29,188 bases of DNA from assembly GCA_016292295.1 (NCBI GenBank), contig JADNEJ010000203.1, positions 1 to 29,188 of the forward strand. The letters are read 5' to 3'. Shown here one piece after another: positions 1-7,277 of this stretch. A program made the position numbers and the translations under genes. Source of the stretch: Candidatus Thiodictyon intracellulare. GTDB taxonomy: Bacteria; Pseudomonadota; Gammaproteobacteria; Chromatiales; Chromatiaceae. Under the pieces are notes generated by a model. It was not told where the DNA came from. It saw only the letters and a list, made by a program, of their open reading frames with translations, and did not search any database. Positions within the stretch are counted from its first letter, which is position 1. Each line of letters begins with the position of its first letter.

Positions 1-2
1 TC

Positions 3-134
3 CGCCAATTTCTCACCCGTGGACTGGACAACGTCCAGGGCGAGTGGACGCTGGTTTGCCTGGCGTGGAACCTGAAACGGATGGCCGTATTACGTCTGCA
101 GTCAGTGGAACACCGCGGAAAATTGCGTTTCTAG
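3..134 (+). CDS. C-terminal end of a DDE transposase (partial, cut by window edge)
   Basis: The frame is open from the window edge to a TAG at 132-134. It reads RQFLTRGLDNVQGEWTLVCL and continues AWNLKRMAVLRLQ. This resembles the C-terminal end of IS5/IS1182-like DDE transposases, which typically close with a 'RG.....GEW.L.C.AWNL.RM' segment; the family call is from memory of that pattern. No disruption is visible in the 43 codons present, so whether the whole element is intact cannot be told. It lies about 160 bp upstream of lnt and points the same way. The insertion-sequence end should lie between 135 and about 290. A stretch at 200-220 (CTAAGTCCGACAGTCTGCC) could be its terminal inverted repeat, but the partner end is outside the window. 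Confidence 0.6.
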   Translation, partial: RQFLTRGLDNVQGEWTLVCLAWNLKRMAVLRLQSVEHRGKLRF

Positions 135-293
135 CCGAAAATAGTCTCTTTTTTGCGACAAAAGCCCGTCCAATGGCCTCAGGCGGTGGCGCCGGTCGCT
201 AAGTCCGACAGTCTGCCAGACCCAAGATTGACCGCACCGCCCGCGGCTGCTAGAAGGGCGCCCGACCCCACTCAGCGCCAAGGCGACCCTGCG

Positions 294-1811
294 ATGCATC
301 CGAGTCTCTCCCGTCTTGGTCCAAGGCCGTGGCCCTACCTGCCCGCGGCGACCGCACTCGCGGCCGGCGCGCTCGCGGTCCTGGGCTTCGCGCCCTTCTC
401 GCTCTTTCCACTCGCGGTCATCGCACTGGCCCTGTTGAACGAGTCCCTGGCCACCGGCCCGGCCGTAGCCGGCCTGCGGCGCGGCTGGCTCTACGGCCTG
501 GGCCTCTTGGGCTGCGGGCTCGCCTGGATCCGTATCAGCATGAACCAATACGGCAATATGGACTCCTGGGCCGCCGACCTGCTGATGGTGCTCTTCGTGC
601 TGTGGATGGCGAGCTACTACGCACTGGCCGGCTGGCTCGCCCGGCGCCTTCAGCCGGCCCCGTCCTGGACCGGTCCCGTGCTGCTGCCGGGGCTCTATGT
701 GCTCTGTGAATGGCTGCGCGGCTGGCTCTTCACCGGCTTCCCCTGGCTCACGCTGGGTTACACCCAGATCGAGGGCCCCCTGGCCGGTTATGCCCCCATC
801 CTCGGCGTCTACGGACTGAGCCTGCTGACCGCCATCTCTGGCGGGCTTCTGTGGGGGCTGATCCGCTGGCCCGGGCGAGGCCGCCTGGCCGCGACCGCGG
901 CACTCGCCATCCTCTGGCTCGGCGGCGCGGCCCTGCAACAGGTGCCCTGGACCCAGCCGGCCGACGCGCCCTTCACGGCCACCGTGGTCCAGGCCAACAT
1001 CCCACAAGCGATCAAATGGGACCCCGAGGCCCGCGCCGACATCGTCAGGGCCTATGTAGGCCTGACCCGGGAACACCTGGATTCGGACCTGATCCTGTGG
1101 CCAGAGACGGCCATCCCGGATTTCCTGGATCAAGTCCGGGAACCGCTGATCGAGCCCCTGGCCGCGCAGGCGCGGCTAGAGGGGGTGGAGATCGTCCTCG
1201 GCATCCCGGTCCTGGACCTGGGTAACGGCCACTATTACAATGGACTCCTGAGCATCGGCAGTCAGGAGGACCTCTACGCCAAGCGCCACCTGGTGCCCTT
1301 CGGTGAATTCTTGCCCTTCAAGGCATGGCTCGGCCCCCTGGTGAAGATGTTTGAGATACCGATGTCCGATTTCAGCCTGGGTACGGCGCCGCGCCCCCTC
1401 CTGCGGGTCGGCGCCCGCACCGCCGGGGCCTCCATCTGTTATGAGGACATCTTCCCGCAGGAGGTCGCGCAAGCCCTGCCGGAGGCACAGTTCCTGATCA
1501 GCGTCAGCAACGACGCCTGGTTCGGGGATTCGCTTGCACCCTACCAGCACCTGGAGATGGCGCGTATGCGCGCCCTGGAGACCGGACGCGACCTGGTGCG
1601 CGCCACCAATACCGGCATCTCCGCCATCATCGACTGGCGCGGACGGGTGCTCGGCCGGGTGCCGGCCTTCGTCCGCGGGACCTTCAGCGCCCCGGTCCAG
1701 CCCCGCACCGGGGCCACCCCCTTCGTGCGGTGGGGCAACTGGCCGACGATCGGGTTCGCCCTGGCCCTGGTCTTGGCGGCAACCTTGATGCGGCGGCGGC
1801 ACACACCTTGA
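294..1811 (+). CDS. lnt: Apolipoprotein N-acyltransferase Lnt
   Basis: Inner-membrane enzyme that N-acylates the lipid-modified N-terminal cysteine of apolipoproteins, the last step of lipoprotein maturation before Lol sorting. The 505 residues match the usual length of about 510. Several hydrophobic helices fill residues 15-215, followed by a nitrilase-type domain. The expected Glu-Lys-Cys triad is visible: E271 in LILWPETAIPDF, K330 in YAKRHLVPFGEF and C382 in GASICYEDIFP. The frame is open back to a TTG at 153, but those 47 codons are Pro/Ala-rich and resemble no Lnt N-terminus. ATG 294, with AAGG about ten bases upstream, is therefore chosen. In many proteobacteria lnt follows a corC/hlyC-type gene; here an IS end lies upstream instead. 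Confidence 0.95.
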   Translation: MHPSLSRLGPRPWPYLPAATALAAGALAVLGFAPFSLFPLAVIALALLNESLATGPAVAGLRRGWLYGLGLLGCGLAWIRISMNQYGNMDSWAADLLMVLFVLWMASYYALAGWLARRLQPAPSWTGPVLLPGLYVLCEWLRGWLFTGFPWLTLGYTQIEGPLAGYAPILGVYGLSLLTAISGGLLWGLIRWPGRGRLAATAALAILWLGGAALQQVPWTQPADAPFTATVVQANIPQAIKWDPEARADIVRAYVGLTREHLDSDLILWPETAIPDFLDQVREPLIEPLAAQARLEGVEIVLGIPVLDLGNGHYYNGLLSIGSQEDLYAKRHLVPFGEFLPFKAWLGPLVKMFEIPMSDFSLGTAPRPLLRVGARTAGASICYEDIFPQEVAQALPEAQFLISVSNDAWFGDSLAPYQHLEMARMRALETGRDLVRATNTGISAIIDWRGRVLGRVPAFVRGTFSAPVQPRTGATPFVRWGNWPTIGFALALVLAATLMRRRHTP

Positions 1812-1869
1812 GCGGAACCAGGGCCCGGCGGTATATCATGGCAAGCCCGATTCGCCGCAGGACCTTCCA

Positions 1870-2385
1870 GTGCAGGCACTGATCCGCTTTTTTGTCGACC
1901 TTTGCCTGCTGCGCCGGGCACCTCAAGACCTACCCGCCTCCACGACCCTGTTCCAGGCGGCCCTGGCCGCCGACCTGCTCGCCGGGCTGCTGGTGGGGCT
2001 CATCTCCAATCAGCCCATCCTGTCCAGCCTGGCCCAGGGGATCGCCGAGTTGGCCCTGCAACTCGGACTGATCTACGGCGCCTTGCGGCTGACCGGGCAT
2101 CTGGGTCGCTTCACCCAGGTCGGCACCGCCCTGATGGGCAGCGGCGCCCTGATCGGGCTAGCCGCCCTGGGACCCCTGGCCCTGAACCCGACCGGCAGCA
2201 CTGAATCCGATGCCGCCGCCCTGGGCGCCTTCCTGTTGCTCCTGGTGGTCGTCTGGAACCTGCTCGTGACCGGCCACATCGTGCGCCACACCTTCGGAAT
2301 CAGCCTGGGGCAGGGAGTCGCCGTCGCCGTCGGCTACGAGGTCCTGGTGATTACCCTGATAAGCGTCCTCTTCGGCGGTGCCTGA
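1870..2385 (+). CDS. Unrecognised five-helix inner-membrane protein
   Basis: A 171-residue protein starting at GTG 1870 with AGGA seven bases upstream. About five hydrophobic segments are visible: roughly residues 28-46, 55-76, 84-106, 117-140 and 145-168. The short charged N-terminus is LCLLRRAPQDLPAS. Length and helix count resemble small YIP1-like bacterial membrane proteins, but I see no diagnostic motif and do not assign a function. It follows lnt by 58 bp on the same strand and precedes mpl by 115 bp, so co-transcription with lnt is plausible. Base composition matches its neighbours and nothing suggests decay. Confidence 0.75.
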   Translation: MQALIRFFVDLCLLRRAPQDLPASTTLFQAALAADLLAGLLVGLISNQPILSSLAQGIAELALQLGLIYGALRLTGHLGRFTQVGTALMGSGALIGLAALGPLALNPTGSTESDAAALGAFLLLLVVVWNLLVTGHIVRHTFGISLGQGVAVAVGYEVLVITLISVLFGGA

Positions 2386-2500
2386 TCAAGTCATTGGCTG
2401 CGAGACTTGGTTTGCGGCCCCTGCCGCGCTGGCCTCAGCCCAAGCCCGGCGCGCGCTTTGAACTTATGACTTAATCCTTAACACTGAGCACCAGGACAAC

Positions 2501-3871
2501 ATGCACCTGCACATCCTCGGAATCTGCGGCACCTTTATGGGCGGGATCGCTCAACTCGCCCGCGCCCTGGGCCATCGCGTCACCGGCTCCGATGCCAACG
2601 TCTATCCGCCGATGAGCACTCAGCTCGAGGCGGCCGGCATCACCCTCATGGAGGGCTATGACGCGGCGCAGTTGGACCCGGCCCCGGACGTGGTCGTGGT
2701 CGGCAACGCCATGCGCCGCGGCATCACGGCGGTAGAGGCCATGCTGGACCGGGGGCTCCCTTACTGCTCCGGCCCCGAGTGGCTCAAGGCCAACCTGCTG
2801 CAGGGGCGCTGGGTGCTGGCCGTGGCCGGCACCCACGGCAAGACCACCACCGCCAGCATGCTCGCCTGGGTCCTGGCGGACGCCGGGCTCGACCCGGGCT
2901 TTCTGATCGGCGGTGTCCCGCATGACTTCGGCGTCTCGGCACGCCTGGGCTCCACCCCCTTCTTCGTCGTGGAAGCGGACGAATACGACACCGCCTTCTT
3001 CGACAAGCGCTCCAAATTCGTCCACTACGGCCCGCGCACCGTGATCTTGAACAACCTGGAGTTCGACCACGCTGATATCTTCGATGATCTCACCCAAATC
3101 GAGCGCCAGTTCCACCACCTAGTACGCACCGTGCCGGGCACCGGGCTTATCATCCACCCCGCCGCCGACCCGGCACTCGACCAGGTCCTGGCCATGGGCT
3201 GCTGGACCCCGTGCGAAGTCTTCGGCCTGTCTGCCGCACCGGCGACCGGCTGGGACGCCCGACTCATCGAACCCGACGGTTCTCACTTCGAGGTCCTGCA
3301 CGACGGCTCGCCCCAGGGCCAGGTCCACTGGGGCCAGACCGGCCTGCACAACGTCAACAACGTGCTCGCCGTGCTCGCCGCCGCCCGCCACGCCGGGGTC
3401 CCTGTCGGCCTCGGCATCGAGGCACTATCGCGCTTCCAAGGGGTCAAGCGCCGCATGGAACTGCGCGGCGAGATCCAAGGCGTGCGCGTCTTCGACGACT
3501 TCGCCCACCACCCCACCGCCATCGTTACCACCCTCCAGGGATTGCGCCGTCAGGTGGGCCGGGCGCGCATCCTCGCAGTGCTGGAGCCGCGCTCCAACAC
3601 CATGAGGCTCGGGGTCCACAACGCGGAACTCGTCGCCTCGGTCGCCGACGCGGATCTCGTCTATGTCCACGCCCCCGCCGACCTAGGCTGGGACGCGGCG
3701 GCCGTCTTCGCCGGGCTGGGCGAGCAGGCAATGATCCTGGGCTCGGTGGACGCCATCGTCGCGCAAGTAGCGACGCAGGCGAGGGCCGGGGATCAGGTCC
3801 TGGTCATGAGCAACGGTGGATTCGGCGGAATTCACCAGAAATTGTTGGAGGCGTTGGGAGCGCGAGGGTAA
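2501..3871 (+). CDS. mpl: UDP-N-acetylmuramate:L-alanyl-gamma-D-glutamyl-meso-diaminopimelate ligase Mpl
   Basis: Cytoplasmic Mur-ligase-family enzyme that joins the recovered murein tripeptide to UDP-MurNAc in one ATP-dependent step of peptidoglycan recycling. The 456 residues match the family. The N-terminal nucleotide-binding motif is HILGICGTFMGG, and the ATP P-loop is AGTHGKTTTAS at residues 109-118. Downstream are the Mur-ligase motifs EADEYDTAFFDKRSKF, LNNLEFDHADIFD, HNVNNVLAVLAAARHAG and FDDFAHHPTA. The GTFMGG wording separates Mpl from MurC. ATG 2501 has AGGA at 2493-2496. The gene is about 115 bp from the membrane-protein gene upstream and converges on a small minus-strand gene downstream. 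Confidence 0.96.
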   Translation: MHLHILGICGTFMGGIAQLARALGHRVTGSDANVYPPMSTQLEAAGITLMEGYDAAQLDPAPDVVVVGNAMRRGITAVEAMLDRGLPYCSGPEWLKANLLQGRWVLAVAGTHGKTTTASMLAWVLADAGLDPGFLIGGVPHDFGVSARLGSTPFFVVEADEYDTAFFDKRSKFVHYGPRTVILNNLEFDHADIFDDLTQIERQFHHLVRTVPGTGLIIHPAADPALDQVLAMGCWTPCEVFGLSAAPATGWDARLIEPDGSHFEVLHDGSPQGQVHWGQTGLHNVNNVLAVLAAARHAGVPVGLGIEALSRFQGVKRRMELRGEIQGVRVFDDFAHHPTAIVTTLQGLRRQVGRARILAVLEPRSNTMRLGVHNAELVASVADADLVYVHAPADLGWDAAAVFAGLGEQAMILGSVDAIVAQVATQARAGDQVLVMSNGGFGGIHQKLLEALGARG

Positions 3872-3922
3872 TCAAGGGGTCGTCCGTCAGTGAACGCAAG
3901 CAGGTGCGCTTTCCCGTATGGG

Positions 3923-4312
3923 TCAGCGCCAGATCGAAGACCCGGTTGGCCATTTGATCGCCTCGTCAGCCTTGCCGTCGGCGATCAGGCGCAGCAGATA
4001 CCCGTGACACACCCAGATCGCCGCTCGCAGTTGGTCGTAGCCGTGCGGGGTGCGCTTGCCCGGAATGAGCGCAACGTTGGACAGCCGGCTGACAAGACAG
4101 TCGATTCGCAACTCCTCCAGGAACGCGGCATAGTCATCCGAGGACCGATCCTCAACCCGTACCCTCAGCTCAGCGAGTACATAACCGATCTCTTCTGATT
4201 TACCGATCGGCAGGAACGGCACTATCGGCACCGCAGGGCGCGCGGCTGCGGCGTCGCGCCCGCCCGCCGGCCGTGCCGACTGGATGTCGTCTGATCGGCG
4301 CTTCTCAATCAT
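3923..4312 (-). CDS. Unrecognised small soluble protein
   Basis: A 129-residue frame from ATG 4312 to the stop at 3923. The frame runs further upstream to 4471, but those residues are Arg/Ala-rich and look like GC-rich read-through; a purine-rich GGGGGG lies about eight bases before ATG 4312. The N-terminal 35 residues are low-complexity (Ala/Arg/Pro). The rest looks like a real folded domain: EEIGYVLAELRVRVEDRSSD, YAAFLEELRIDCLVSRLSNV and HGYDQLRAAIWVCHGYLLRL. There is no signal peptide or membrane segment. I do not recognise the family. It converges on mpl with 51 bp between stops. The AT-rich palindrome block lies about 250 bp upstream and could be its control region. Confidence 0.55.
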   Translation of the reverse strand: MIEKRRSDDIQSARPAGGRDAAAARPAVPIVPFLPIGKSEEIGYVLAELRVRVEDRSSDDYAAFLEELRIDCLVSRLSNVALIPGKRTPHGYDQLRAAIWVCHGYLLRLIADGKADEAIKWPTGSSIWR

Positions 4313-4522
4313 AGCCCTCGCCCCCCGGTTAGTCGTTGCGCCAAGTGCGGCAGATTTTCCGCGGCTCGCGTATCCGGCACACCGGCGCCCCCTCGCTCGA
4401 CCAGCACCAGACGGCGAGCGGGACGGCCACGCCGTCGCTAAGCTCAAGAAAAACGCCAAAACAAGCGCCAACGGCGGCGGCGCTGGGCCTTAATCATCGT
4501 TCCAGCCGCCCCGGGCCGGAGT

Positions 4523-4564
4523 CCAAGGCTTCAGCCTTGGATGGATAGGACCAAGGCTGAAGCC
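4523..4564. repeat. Nested inverted repeat
   Basis: CCAAGGCTTCAGCCTTGG at 4523-4540 is self-complementary (8-bp arms, 2-nt centre). GGCTTCAGCCTTGG (4527-4540) also pairs perfectly with CCAAGGCTGAAGCC (4551-4564) across a 10-nt spacer, giving three alternating half-sites that can fold two ways. It lies in non-coding DNA upstream of the small minus-strand gene. The form resembles dispersed REP-like elements, but no second copy occurs in this window. No T-run follows on either strand, so it is unlikely to be an intrinsic terminator. Confidence 0.75.
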
Positions 4565-4565
4565 A

Positions 4566-4760
4566 AATGCCATAAAGTTAGCGCTAACTCGCTGTTTTAA
4601 TTTACAATTTACAGATTCAGTTACCCCAGCTGGGGTTTGCCACCATAACCCTAAAGCCGAATTAAATGCAGCATTATGTTTTTGAAAAAAAATTCATTTG
4701 TCAAATGTGCAAATATCTATACTCCGCTGAAGTGGTATTTGTTTTCCGATGGACGCGCAG
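4566..4760. promoter_or_regulatory. AT-rich block with three perfect palindromes
   Basis: About 195 bp that is far richer in A and T than anything around it and has no convincing ORF. It holds three perfect palindromes: AGTTAGCGCTAACT (4576-4589), ACCCCAGCTGGGGT (4623-4636) and CATTTGTCAAATG (4695-4707). A plus-strand TATACT at 4718-4723 sits just after the third. On the minus strand TTGACA (4699-4704) and CATAAT (4673-4678) occur, but 20 bp apart, which is long for sigma-70. The first palindrome has the form of LacI-family operators (inference). On the plus side only the decayed kinase follows, on the opposite strand. On the minus side the small protein starting at 4312 could be the regulated gene. 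Confidence 0.45.
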
Positions 4761-4895
4761 CACGCCTGGACGCAAAGAGAACCCCGCACCCGCAGACGGC
4801 CAATCGCGCCGTCTCCTCGCTGGTGTCATAGCGGGGCAGCAATGGCGGAACCGCTTCGCGTTCCGCCCAACTCCGGCCACCTGGCCGCTCGCCGC

Positions 4896-6611
4896 CGGTC
4901 GCAGCCGCCCGGCGAGATCCGCCAGGGCAGCGGCCAGCCGGTCGGGGTCGAAGTCGTCAGCGGCTGTCCGCAAGGTCATCGACCACGAGGGCCTTGATCA
5001 TAATTCCGCCCACCTTGTTCAGTCCCGGCGTCGCTGCTCCCTTGCAGAACATGGCCTTGCGCGCGAAAACCCACATGAACTGGCCGGCCTTGGGCGGATT
5101 TGTGATCAAGGCCGACCATGAGCACCAGCCGGCGCGGCCCGCGGTAGCCGAGCGTTCGCAAGCAATTGACGCAGCGGCGCCTCGTCGGCCAGGGTGCATA
5201 CAGGCAGTCCTTGCCACAGGACCAGCTCCAGCGTCGGCCTCTGGTGCCGTGCCTGGACCCGAAAGGAGGCGATGAGGTCGTCGAAGAAGGGCGCAAGCTC
5301 AACCGACTCCTGGTGCAGCACGGCAGCACGAGCGGATCCGCCTCGATGCGGGCGATGTCGAGCAAGTCGTTAACGAGCTGCAGCAGGTGGCGCCAGGCCC
5401 TTTCGACGATAGCCCGAGCTTCCTCTTGGACACGATCAAGCCTGCCGCCCTGGAAGATCTGGGTATAGCCCAGGATGGCGTTGAGCGGGGTGCGCAGCTC
5501 GTGACTCATGCGCGCCAGAAAGTCGCTCTCGGCGCGGTTCGCGCACTCGGCGCGCGTGACCGCGGCGGCGAGATCGGCGGTGCGCTCGCTGACCGTCCGC
5601 TCCAGGTTGCGCCGATGGGCCTGAAGTGCCAGGTTGGCGCGCAGCGCAACTCGGCGCAGCTAATCGATGCGGTGCGCCATCGCCAGCATGACCACGGTCA
5701 GGATCAACATGCGCAACGAGCGCAGCCCGGCGGTCAGTGCGAGGAGTATCCACAGCCCATAACCAGACAGCAGTGAGGGCAGGGCGAGCGCGGGAAAGGG
5801 GGCAAGGGGGATCAGGCCAAGCCCCAGTAGCCCCAGTCCCTTCCAGCCTGGCAGCGCGGCGGGGTCGTCGCGTGGAAGACTGAGGTACAGGACATAGATC
5901 GCGGCCCCCAAGACCAGGATAGCGGACTCGAGACCCAGGATCGCCGGGCGTAACGGCAGGTCCAGGCCGAGCAGCCAAGTCGCATAACCGTCGCGCAGCA
6001 GCCGGTCCGCCAAGACCAGCACCACGCCCAGGCGCAGCAGCAGTTGGTCCAGGTGCCGCATGACGAGCAGCATGGTTGCCTTAAAAATCAGCATGATAGC
6101 CATCACGCCATAGATGAACCCCATGATCAATGCATCCCGGCGCAGTCTCGCTTGCCCGAGCGGCTCGAACGCCGGGGCCAAGCCGAAGTTCGCGGGCTCC
6201 CCGACGCCCAGGCGCAGCCGCAGGACCGGCTGACCGGGCGACGGGTTCAGGATGAAGACCGGGAAACGATAGCCGACACGCGCGAGCGGCACGGAGGGCC
6301 CGCCCGTCCGCGGCGAAGGACCAGGCATCGATACAAGCCAGCCGGCCGTCGGGCAGCCACAGCAGTGCGGGCACCGGGTCGGCGGTCCTCGCGCCGAGCG
6401 GGATCAGGAGCCAGAGCGTCGTGGCCGTAAAGCCTGAACGCCCCCAGATACTGCGCGCGGACCGGAATTCGCCGACGCGGGCCGCTGCATCCGCTGAACT
6501 GAAGTCCCCGACGGGATCGACCAGCAGCAGACCCCATGCGGCTGGATCGATCTCCAGCGCGGCGGCGTGGACCATCGCCAGGACGAGCAGGAGCGGGACC
6601 AGTGTCGGCAG
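4896..6611 (-). pseudogene. Decayed 7TMR-DISM hybrid sensor histidine kinase
   Basis: In transcription order I see a leader-like hydrophobic start (LPTLVPLLLVLA, from about 6611, no ATG/GTG start) and a DISM extracellular segment (GFTATTLWLLIPLGAR). Next come a 7TMR-DISM membrane region (about 5680-6140), a dimerisation/H-box (MSHELRTPLNAILGYTQIFQ near 5505) and scraps of a receiver (LVVDDLADSR near 4960-4987; DDFDPDRLAAALADLAGRL ending near 4896). Lesions: a one-base frameshift near 6299, an in-frame TAG at 5660-5662, and an 8-bp tandem duplication at 5314-5329 that shifts the frame after ARIEADPLVL. Nearly the whole ATPase domain is deleted near 5160, a 124-bp inverted-repeat element lies at 4990-5113, and most of the receiver is missing. 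The protein cannot work as a kinase. Confidence 0.8.
4990..5113. repeat. 124-bp MITE/REP-like element with inverted-repeat ends
   Basis: The ends are 23-bp imperfect inverted repeats: left 4990-5012, beginning GGCCTTGATCATAATTCCGC, and right 5091-5113. The complement of the right end begins GGCCTTGATCACAAATCCGC, so the ends differ at only two positions. The interior has no ORF of its own. It sits where the ATPase-to-receiver part of the hybrid kinase should be. A third copy of the end sequence, GGCCTTGATCGTAAGTCCGC, occurs at 28534-28555 downstream of glnD, so this is a dispersed repeat family rather than a chance palindrome. The size and lack of coding fit a miniature inverted-repeat transposable element or a paired REP (BIME) unit; I saw no clear target-site duplication. 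Confidence 0.65.
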
Positions 6612-6645
6612 TCAGCGCCGGGCCCGCGCTGGGACTCGCGGCAGA

Positions 6646-7277
6646 TCAATCGACACCGGTGAGCGCGTCGAGCCGCAGATACCCATGACGCAGCGCGTAG
6701 ACCAACAGTCCTGTGATGTGCTCGATGCTGAGCTTCTCCATCAGGCGGCGGCGGTAGGTCTCCACCGTCTTGACCGAGACCCCCAGAGCAGCGGCGATCT
6801 CGGCCATGGGCTGGCCCTCGGCCAGGCGGGTCAGGACCTCGCGCTCGCGCTTGGAGAGGCTCTCTTGCGGCCGGCAGCGCGGACCCTCGATCCCGAGCCC
6901 CGGGCTGAACCAGCGTCCGCCCCCGTCGACTGCACGGACCGCCGCGATCAGCGCCTCCGCCCCGGCAGTCTTGAGCACATAGCCGCCGGCCCTGCATCCA
7001 CCATACGCCGCACGAAGCACCCATCGGCGTGCATGGAGAGGGCCAATACTCGGGTCACCGGGCAGCGAGTGCGGATCTCTTGGGCCGCCTCGATGCCGTT
7101 GCAGCCCGGCATTCCGAGGTCCAGGATAGCCAGGTCCGGGCGCTGCTCGGTGGCCAGAGCGATCGCATCGCACCCGTCCGCAGTGGTATCCACCACCTGC
7201 ATGTCCGGTTGGCTGGACAGGAGCATGGCCAACCCCTCGCGCGTGACGGTATGGTCGTCGGCAATCAGGATCTTAAT
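6646..7277 (-). pseudogene. Frameshifted LuxR/NarL-type response regulator
   Basis: The receiver reads KILIADDHTVTREGLAMLL, with phospho-acceptor Asp in LAILDLGMPGCNG and the Ser switch residue in LALSMHAD. Near 6990-6993 one base is missing: RRMVDAG continues in the next frame as AGGYVLKTAGAEALIAAV, which carries the conserved Lys. The output domain in the second frame is a complete LuxR helix-turn-helix: SLSKREREVLTRLAEGQPMA followed by EIAAALGVSVKTVETYRRRL. The start is also doubtful: the codon before KIL is ATT (7275-7277), inside the 3' end of the kinase gene upstream. One base would restore the frame, so this is the least damaged of the three locus members. It probably once paired with the adjacent HisKA_3 kinase. 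Confidence 0.8.

Noticed and set aside
200..220. Terminal inverted repeat of the left insertion sequence
   Set aside because: CTAAGTCCGACAGTCTGCC looks plausible, but the matching left end is outside the window and no target duplication can be tested.
102..1133. Long minus-strand ORF opposite lnt (343 codons)
   Set aside because: It is antisense to an intact, clearly recognised lnt. Its product is Gly/Gln/Pro/Arg-rich with no domain, the usual shadow of a GC-rich gene.
4673..4704. Minus-strand TTGACA / CATAAT pair as a promoter
   Set aside because: The spacing is 20 bp, outside the normal 16-18 range; noted only within the AT-rich block entry.
4666..5121. Plus-strand ORF starting in the AT-rich block
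   Set aside because: After a short AT-rich start it runs antisense through the decayed hybrid kinase and the repeat element, so no real protein is supported.
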